10,810 nucleotides of DNA from JALWSI01 sp964569095 [NCBI: uncultured Aquificales bacterium] (GTDB lineage: Bacteria > Thermosulfidibacterota > Thermosulfidibacteria > Thermosulfidibacterales). Position numbers and translations under genes: made by a program. Positions 6,920 to 10,810 of this stretch are shown piece after piece; position 1 is the first letter of the stretch, and every line of letters starts with the position of its first letter. The stretch covers positions 1 through 10,810 of the forward strand of contig CAZMTB010000042.1 of the NCBI GenBank assembly GCA_964569095.1, read 5' to 3'. The notes beneath the pieces are model-generated. The model was not told where the DNA came from. It did not search any database and saw only the letters and a list, made by a program, of their open reading frames with translations.

Positions 6920-8313
6920 GCCTCTTCTGGAACGAAAAGTGCGGCGTGATGGGGGTGTACGGGCACCCAGAGGCCGCAAAACTGGTTTACCTGGGTCTCT
7001 ACGCCCTCCAACACAGGGGACAGGAGAGCGCAGGCATCGCCTCGTCCTGCGAGGGTGAACTCCACCTGGAGCGCCACATGGGCCTGGTGGCAGACATCTT
7101 CACCGAGGAGAGGCTATCGCGGCTAAACGGGCAAGTGGCAATAGGACACAACAGGTACTCGACCACAGGGGAGAGCCTTCTTAAAAACGCCCAACCCTTT
7201 CTCGTAAACTGCAGGCTGGGAGAGATCGCCATCGCCCACAACGGCAACCTCATCAACGCCTACAAGCTGAGACGCGAGCTCGAGTCCTCCGGCTCTATCT
7301 TCCAGTCCTCCATGGACTCAGAGGTGGTGGTGCACCTAGCGGCCCGCTCCCACGCCCCCGACTTCCGCTCTGCACTGGTAGACTCCCTCTCCAAGATCAG
7401 GGGAGCCTACTCCATGGTTATTCTGAGGGACGAGGAGCTGATAGGCATTCGGGACCCGTGGGGATTCAGGCCGCTGGTGATGGGACGCATGGGAAGCACC
7501 ACGGTCCTCGCCTCCGAAACCTGCGCCCTGGATCTGGTGGAGGCAGAGTTCATCCGGGAGATAGACCCAGGAGAGGTGGTTGTGGTCAACGGAGATGGAA
7601 TAACCTCCTTCAGGCCTTTCAAACCATCCAAGAAGGCCCACTGCATCTTCGAGTTCATCTACTTTGCAAGGCCCGACAGCCACATCTTCGGAAGAGACGT
7701 CTACTCTGTGAGAAAGGCCTTTGGCAGACAGCTGGCGAAGGAGAGCAATGTAGAGGCAGACGTGGTGATAGCGGTACCAGACTCTGGAATAGTGGCTGCC
7801 ATGGGATACGCCCAGGAGGCCAAGGTGCCCTTTGAGATGGGACTGGTGAGAAACCACTACGTGGGACGCACCTTCATCGAGCCCCGCCAGAGCATCCGCC
7901 ACTTCGGCGTGAAGGTGAAGCTCAATCCGGTAAGGGAGATTATCAAGGGCAAGCGAGTGGTGGTGATAGACGACTCCATCGTAAGGGGTACCACCTCTCG
8001 CAAGATCGTGAAGATGATACGCCAAGCAGGGGCCAGGGAGGTTCACTTCAGGGTGAGCTCCCCACCAATAACCCATCCGTGCTTCTACGGCATCGACACC
8101 CCAACCAGGAGGGAACTAATCGCCTCAACCCATAGTATCAAGGAGATATGCAAATACTTGACAGCGGACTCGGTTGCATACCTCTCACTGGAGGGAATGA
8201 TAGAGGCGGCAGGATACTCTCTTGACGATCATCCCTTCTGCACGGCCTGCTTCTCTGGCAAGTACCCCGTACACTTTCCGAAGGACGACGAGGTGACCGT
8301 GGGGCTTTACTGA
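6916..8313 (+). CDS. purF: Amidophosphoribosyltransferase PurF (Fe-S, propeptide type)
   Basis: This 465-residue enzyme catalyses the first committed step of purine synthesis, making phosphoribosylamine from PRPP and glutamine. The N-terminal glutaminase domain has its nucleophile at Cys9 (Cys-Gly-Val-Met-Gly-Val-Tyr-Gly), preceded by an eight-residue propeptide that must be removed. His-Asn-Arg-Tyr-Ser at 78-82 and Ala-His-Asn-Gly-Asn at 107-111 are conserved glutaminase motifs. The phosphoribosyltransferase domain has the PRPP loop [13 protein letters not shown] at 348-360. Cys243, Cys389, Cys442 and Cys445 match the four ligands of the 4Fe-4S cluster known from the Bacillus subtilis enzyme, so an oxygen-sensitive cluster is expected. 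The GTG start overlaps the Nudix stop. No terminator follows; the response regulator begins 42 bases later. Confidence 0.97.
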   Translation: MSLFWNEKCGVMGVYGHPEAAKLVYLGLYALQHRGQESAGIASSCEGELHLERHMGLVADIFTEERLSRLNGQVAIGHNRYSTTGESLLKNAQPFLVNCRLGEIAIAHNGNLINAYKLRRELESSGSIFQSSMDSEVVVHLAARSHAPDFRSALVDSLSKIRGAYSMVILRDEELIGIRDPWGFRPLVMGRMGSTTVLASETCALDLVEAEFIREIDPGEVVVVNGDGITSFRPFKPSKKAHCIFEFIYFARPDSHIFGRDVYSVRKAFGRQLAKESNVEADVVIAVPDSGIVAAMGYAQEAKVPFEMGLVRNHYVGRTFIEPRQSIRHFGVKVKLNPVREIIKGKRVVVIDDSIVRGTTSRKIVKMIRQAGAREVHFRVSSPPITHPCFYGIDTPTRRELIASTHSIKEICKYLTADSVAYLSLEGMIEAAGYSLDDHPFCTACFSGKYPVHFPKDDEVTVGLY

Positions 8314-8333
8314 ACCTAAACCAAAACAACTCC

Positions 8334-8342
8334 AAGGAGAGG
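8334..8342 (+). promoter_or_regulatory. Distant ribosome binding site of the response regulator
   Basis: AAGGAGAGG is a strong Shine-Dalgarno match, but it lies 13 bases before the TTG at 8356, longer than usual. No in-frame start codon exists nearer to it, because the frame upstream meets TAA at 8317 and the purF TGA at 8311. Confidence 0.4.
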
Positions 8343-8355
8343 AAAATCAAGAACC

Positions 8356-9051
8356 TTGGATAAACAATACTCAGCAACCATTCTCGTAGTAGAAGACGAA
8401 GCATCCATAACGGAGATGCTAAAGATAGGATTCCTCTACGAGGGGTACAGAGTAGAATCGGCAGAGGACGGGTCAACAGCTCTAAGAATACTGACGCATA
8501 AAACGATAGATGTAATAATTCTGGATATCATGCTACCTGACATAGACGGTTTCAAGGTGTGCCAGAGTATAAGAAAGAGAGATAGTGATATTCCTATAAT
8601 CATGCTTACAGCAAAGAGAGAGATTGAAGACAAGGTAAAGGGTTTAAACTTAGGAGCAGACGATTACTTAACCAAACCATTCAGCTTCGAAGAGCTCCTC
8701 GCCAGAGTAAGGGCCTTGCTGAGGCGCAGCAGAAAAAAGAGCGCGGAAGAGAAGGTACTTAGATCAGGAGACATCAGTCTAAACTTGGAAAGTAGGGAAG
8801 TACGAAAAGGCGAGCAAGAGATACATCTCACCCCTACTGAGTTCTCCCTATTAGAACTCTTCATGAAACATCCCAAGCGCGTATTCTCCCGAGAGAGTCT
8901 CCTGAACTGTATATGGGGATATAACCACCTGGGGAACACAAACATATTAGAGGTGCATATTAGCAACCTGCGAAAGAAGTTAGGAGACAAGGAACACACT
9001 CTAATAAAAGCTATCTACGGCATAGGATACACTTTTCAACCAAAAGAATGA
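8356..9051 (+). CDS. OmpR/PhoB-family response regulator
   Basis: This 231-residue DNA-binding regulator has a receiver domain at about 7-122: acidic pocket Glu13-Asp14, phospho-acceptor Asp57 (Leu-Asp-Ile-Met-Leu-Pro-Asp), Thr85 and Lys107 followed by Pro-Phe. A linker and a winged-helix domain at about 135-229 follow, with the recognition-helix region Leu-Glu-Val-His-Ile-Ser-Asn-Leu-Arg-Lys-Lys-Leu and the ending Gly-Ile-Gly-Tyr-Thr-Phe. It is phosphorylated, presumably by the overlapping histidine kinase, and would then bind direct repeats in promoters; its targets are unknown. The only possible start is TTG at 8356. Base composition is clearly lower in G+C than in the genes upstream. It ends in an ATGA overlap with the kinase. 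Confidence 0.95.
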   Translation: MDKQYSATILVVEDEASITEMLKIGFLYEGYRVESAEDGSTALRILTHKTIDVIILDIMLPDIDGFKVCQSIRKRDSDIPIIMLTAKREIEDKVKGLNLGADDYLTKPFSFEELLARVRALLRRSRKKSAEEKVLRSGDISLNLESREVRKGEQEIHLTPTEFSLLELFMKHPKRVFSRESLLNCIWGYNHLGNTNILEVHISNLRKKLGDKEHTLIKAIYGIGYTFQPKE

Positions 9052-10523
9052 AAGATTTTATAAAAGAAAGACTATCTCTAAGAGTAAAATTAGTAATAGG
9101 ATATACCGCTTTATTGACTATAATACTATGCGTCTTCAGCGGAGCATTATACATGGATACCAAGAGATTTCTTGTGGATTCTACAGCCAAGCGAATACGG
9201 GCTCAAGCCAAACCTATTATAGAGCATTGGCTATATCCTTCAGAGTTCATTCCACCTCTATTAGGATATAAAAAGTCATTCAAATCAACCACACAACTTG
9301 AGCAAATTGCTCCCTTTCTCGCAAGAGATCTAACTTCAAAAGACACCGTTGCGCTGGTACTAAATAAGACTGGGAAAGTACTTGCGATAGGAAAGCGTCT
9401 TCCCGAAGAGCCTCCATATCCCTCTCCTGTATCTGCTTACTACTCCAGATCATTAGCAGGAGAAAACGAAGTAGACTATACCACCTGGATAGGAAAACAC
9501 CACTTGTTAGTAATTTATATTCCTCTGAGAGAGCTACCAGGGAAAGATAGAATTTTAGGAGTAGTTCAACTCAGCACTATCCTTAATCCAGTAGACAAGA
9601 TCCTAACTCGCCAAAAATTAGCTCTATCACTGGGAATAGTAATAGCTTTAATTAGTGGCGTAATATTAGCTCTCTTTACCATAACATCTATCTTAAAAGA
9701 GCTTGCCGATATGGTTGTAACATGCAAAGTCATAGCCAATGGAGACCTAAATAGACGAGTAGTATTACCCAGAAGCGGAGATGAAGTAGGAGAGTTAGCA
9801 AGTGCATTTAACGACATGATTGATAGAATAAATGCATCTTTCAAGGCTCAAAAAAGATTTATAGCCAAAGCCGCTCATGAACTAAGAACCCCCGTCACAG
9901 TAATCATGGGATCACTGGAGATTTTGGTAAGAATCAAAGACAAAGATCCCAAAGCATCCATCAATTTAATACTAAATACTCAAAGAGAAGCCCAGAAATT
10001 ACATAAATTATGTGAAAGTCTATTAGACCTATCCAGATTAGACTTAAATCTATCATCTTACCTAAGGAGAGAGAGAATAGACTTGGAAAACTTCTTCTCA
10101 TCATTCATAGAGAAAGTCTCTATCTTAGCTTCTAATAGTAATAGAGTCCTTGCCATGAAAAAAGGACCGCCGGTCTCTATCGATGCAGATGCCCACATCT
10201 TAGATAGAGTTCTATACAATCTCATAGAAAACTCCATAAGGCACACCGATGAGGGAAATTCCATAGTGCTCGGTTGGGATGTAGAAAGAGAAGGGGTGAA
10301 AATCTGGATTCAAGACGAAGGCGAAGGAATTCATCCCGAAGACCTACCCCACATCTTCGAACCATTTTATCAAGGTAAAAAAAGCAGGAAAAGAGGGGGA
10401 ACAGGTCTTGGACTAGCCCTTGTTAAAGCTATGATTGAGGCTCATGGAGGAAGTATAAGGGTCCACTCTCACCCAACAAAAGGGGCTACCTTTACTATTA
10501 TTCTTCCTGTCCATCCATCCTAA
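9048..10523 (+). CDS. Membrane sensor histidine kinase, partner of the response regulator
   Basis: This 491-residue kinase has a first membrane segment at about 14-35, an extracytoplasmic region at about 36-188, a second membrane segment at about 189-214, and a HAMP linker to about 265. A HisKA domain follows with phospho-acceptor His277 (Ala-Ala-His-Glu-Leu-Arg-Thr-Pro), then an HATPase domain with the N box around Asn391-Asn395, G1 Asp-Glu-Gly-Glu-Gly at 423-427, an F box Ile-Phe-Glu-Pro-Phe at 436-440 and G2 Gly-Gly-Thr-Gly-Leu-Gly-Leu at 450-456. The periplasmic part, with Val-Leu-Asn-Lys-Thr-Gly-Lys-Val-Leu-Ala near 104-113, looks like a single Cache/PAS-like sensor, so a small ligand is likely but cannot be named. 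The ATG overlaps the regulator's stop (ATGA) and has no strong ribosome site, suggesting translational coupling. The gene is markedly A+T-rich. Confidence 0.95.
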   Translation: MKDFIKERLSLRVKLVIGYTALLTIILCVFSGALYMDTKRFLVDSTAKRIRAQAKPIIEHWLYPSEFIPPLLGYKKSFKSTTQLEQIAPFLARDLTSKDTVALVLNKTGKVLAIGKRLPEEPPYPSPVSAYYSRSLAGENEVDYTTWIGKHHLLVIYIPLRELPGKDRILGVVQLSTILNPVDKILTRQKLALSLGIVIALISGVILALFTITSILKELADMVVTCKVIANGDLNRRVVLPRSGDEVGELASAFNDMIDRINASFKAQKRFIAKAAHELRTPVTVIMGSLEILVRIKDKDPKASINLILNTQREAQKLHKLCESLLDLSRLDLNLSSYLRRERIDLENFFSSFIEKVSILASNSNRVLAMKKGPPVSIDADAHILDRVLYNLIENSIRHTDEGNSIVLGWDVEREGVKIWIQDEGEGIHPEDLPHIFEPFYQGKKSRKRGGTGLGLALVKAMIEAHGGSIRVHSHPTKGATFTIILPVHPS

Positions 10524-10580
10524 TGGTTTCCTAATAATCTCCTCAGACTCTCCTAAGCTTCAGGCCTATCATTAAGCTAA

Positions 10581-10588
10581 AAGGAGGG
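10581..10588 (+). promoter_or_regulatory. Ribosome binding site of the small lipoprotein gene
   Basis: AAGGAGGG is a near-perfect Shine-Dalgarno sequence ending 8 bases before the GTG at 10597. It is the best-placed site in the window and is the main reason to believe the short ORF that follows. Confidence 0.65.
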
Positions 10589-10596
10589 AATTAACT

Positions 10597-10810
10597 GTGG
10601 AGAGGGTCGTACTCCTAATTTTAACTTTGCTCATATCAGGATGCTGCCACCCTATTCCCATAGGAGCACCCCCTATCGGTCCAGGGGTAGAGTGGTTTAT
10701 TATCATACCCTTTTTAGTAGCAGTAGTGGCAGCAGTGGTAATCCACATAAAGAAAACGGAAAGAGAGAGCGCGTCATCCTTCCAGCAAGAGATCGAGAGA
10801 AGATTAAGCG
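10597..10810 (+). CDS. Small membrane-anchored lipoprotein, cut by the window edge
   Basis: I do not recognise the family. The reading frame from GTG at 10597 stays open for 71 codons to the right edge. Residues 1-15 form a short lipoprotein signal peptide (Glu-Arg, then a run of Val, Leu and Ile), with lipobox Ile13-Ser14-Gly15-Cys16 and a second cysteine at 17. A Pro/Gly-rich stretch (about 18-30) leads to one membrane segment at about 33-51, then a charged tail with Lys-Lys-Thr-Glu-Arg-Glu, probably cytoplasmic, that starts to look helical (Glu-Ile-Glu-Arg-Arg-Leu). Small proteins of this layout sometimes end in a SHOCT domain, but the end is not visible. It lies 73 bases after the kinase gene with no clear terminator, so it could belong to the same transcript and be related to the kinase's signal or output. 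That link is a guess. Confidence 0.65.
   Translation, partial: MERVVLLILTLLISGCCHPIPIGAPPIGPGVEWFIIIPFLVAVVAAVVIHIKKTERESASSFQQEIERRLS

Noticed and set aside
7336-8076. Long open frame (246 codons) on the minus strand within purF
   Set aside because: It lies antisense to an undoubted purF, has no recognisable domain or ribosome site, and is the kind of shadow expected in GC-rich coding DNA. The same holds for minus-strand frames at 5832-6413, 6344-6979 and 2831-3364.
8158-8163. Perfect TTGACA inside the 3' end of purF as a -35 for the two-component genes
   Set aside because: No -10-like hexamer lies 16-18 bases downstream; the nearest A/T-rich candidate is only about 12 bases away.
10567-10572. 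TATCAT as a -10 element for the lipoprotein gene
   Set aside because: No -35 match is found at the right distance, and the transcript would start almost on the ribosome binding site.
10556-10578. AGCTT/AAGCT inverted repeat between the kinase and the lipoprotein as a terminator
   Set aside because: The stem is only five base pairs with a 13-base loop and is followed by A residues, not a T run, on the plus strand.
1-10810. tRNA, rRNA, CRISPR arrays, insertion sequences, attachment sites or defence genes
   Set aside because: I looked for repeats with regular spacing, tRNA-like ends, transposase or integrase motifs and found none; nearly all sequence is explained by ordinary protein genes.

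Overview
The window comes from a bacterial chromosome. All genes are chromosomal housekeeping or regulatory genes, and there is no sign of phage, plasmid or insertion sequence. The first 8.3 kb is GC-rich, yet it favours AGG/AGA for arginine and ATA for isoleucine and uses TTG and GTG starts freely. That style is common in thermophilic anaerobic bacteria. A Fe-S type PurF and a single Rel enzyme with both active sites intact argue against a beta- or gammaproteobacterium with separate RelA and SpoT. I cannot fix the phylum from the sequence alone.

Layout. (1) 1-758: the C-terminal part of an M20 (ArgE/DapE-like) metallopeptidase that begins before the window. (2) 755-1213, minus strand: a GNAT acetyltransferase convergent with it; the two stop codons share one TTAA. 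(3) 1214-1472: a non-coding divergent region with a good candidate promoter (TTGCCC-16-TATACT) just upstream of rel. (4) 1473-8313: a tightly packed six-gene unit on the plus strand: rel (bifunctional (p)ppGpp synthetase/hydrolase), a PP-loop tRNA-thiolase-like protein, plsY, a stand-alone beta-ketoacyl-synthase-fold enzyme, a Nudix hydrolase, and purF. Adjacent genes overlap by 4 bp or are separated by no more than 1 bp. (5) 8356-10523: an OmpR-type response regulator and a membrane histidine kinase, overlapping by ATGA and clearly richer in A+T than everything upstream. (6) 10597-10810: the start of a small lipoprotein with one membrane segment, cut by the window edge.

How the genes may work together. 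The six-gene unit joins the enzyme that makes and destroys (p)ppGpp to two biosynthetic entry steps: acyl transfer to glycerol-3-phosphate (PlsY) and the first committed step of purine synthesis (PurF). PurF is an established (p)ppGpp target in E. coli. A Nudix hydrolase, a family in which some members degrade (p)ppGpp, lies between them. A KAS-fold enzyme next to plsY may supply or modify an acyl chain. A shared regulatory theme is an inference from gene order, not something the sequence proves. The two-component system may be a later arrival, or it may simply have a different composition; it has no terminator or obvious promoter separating it from purF.
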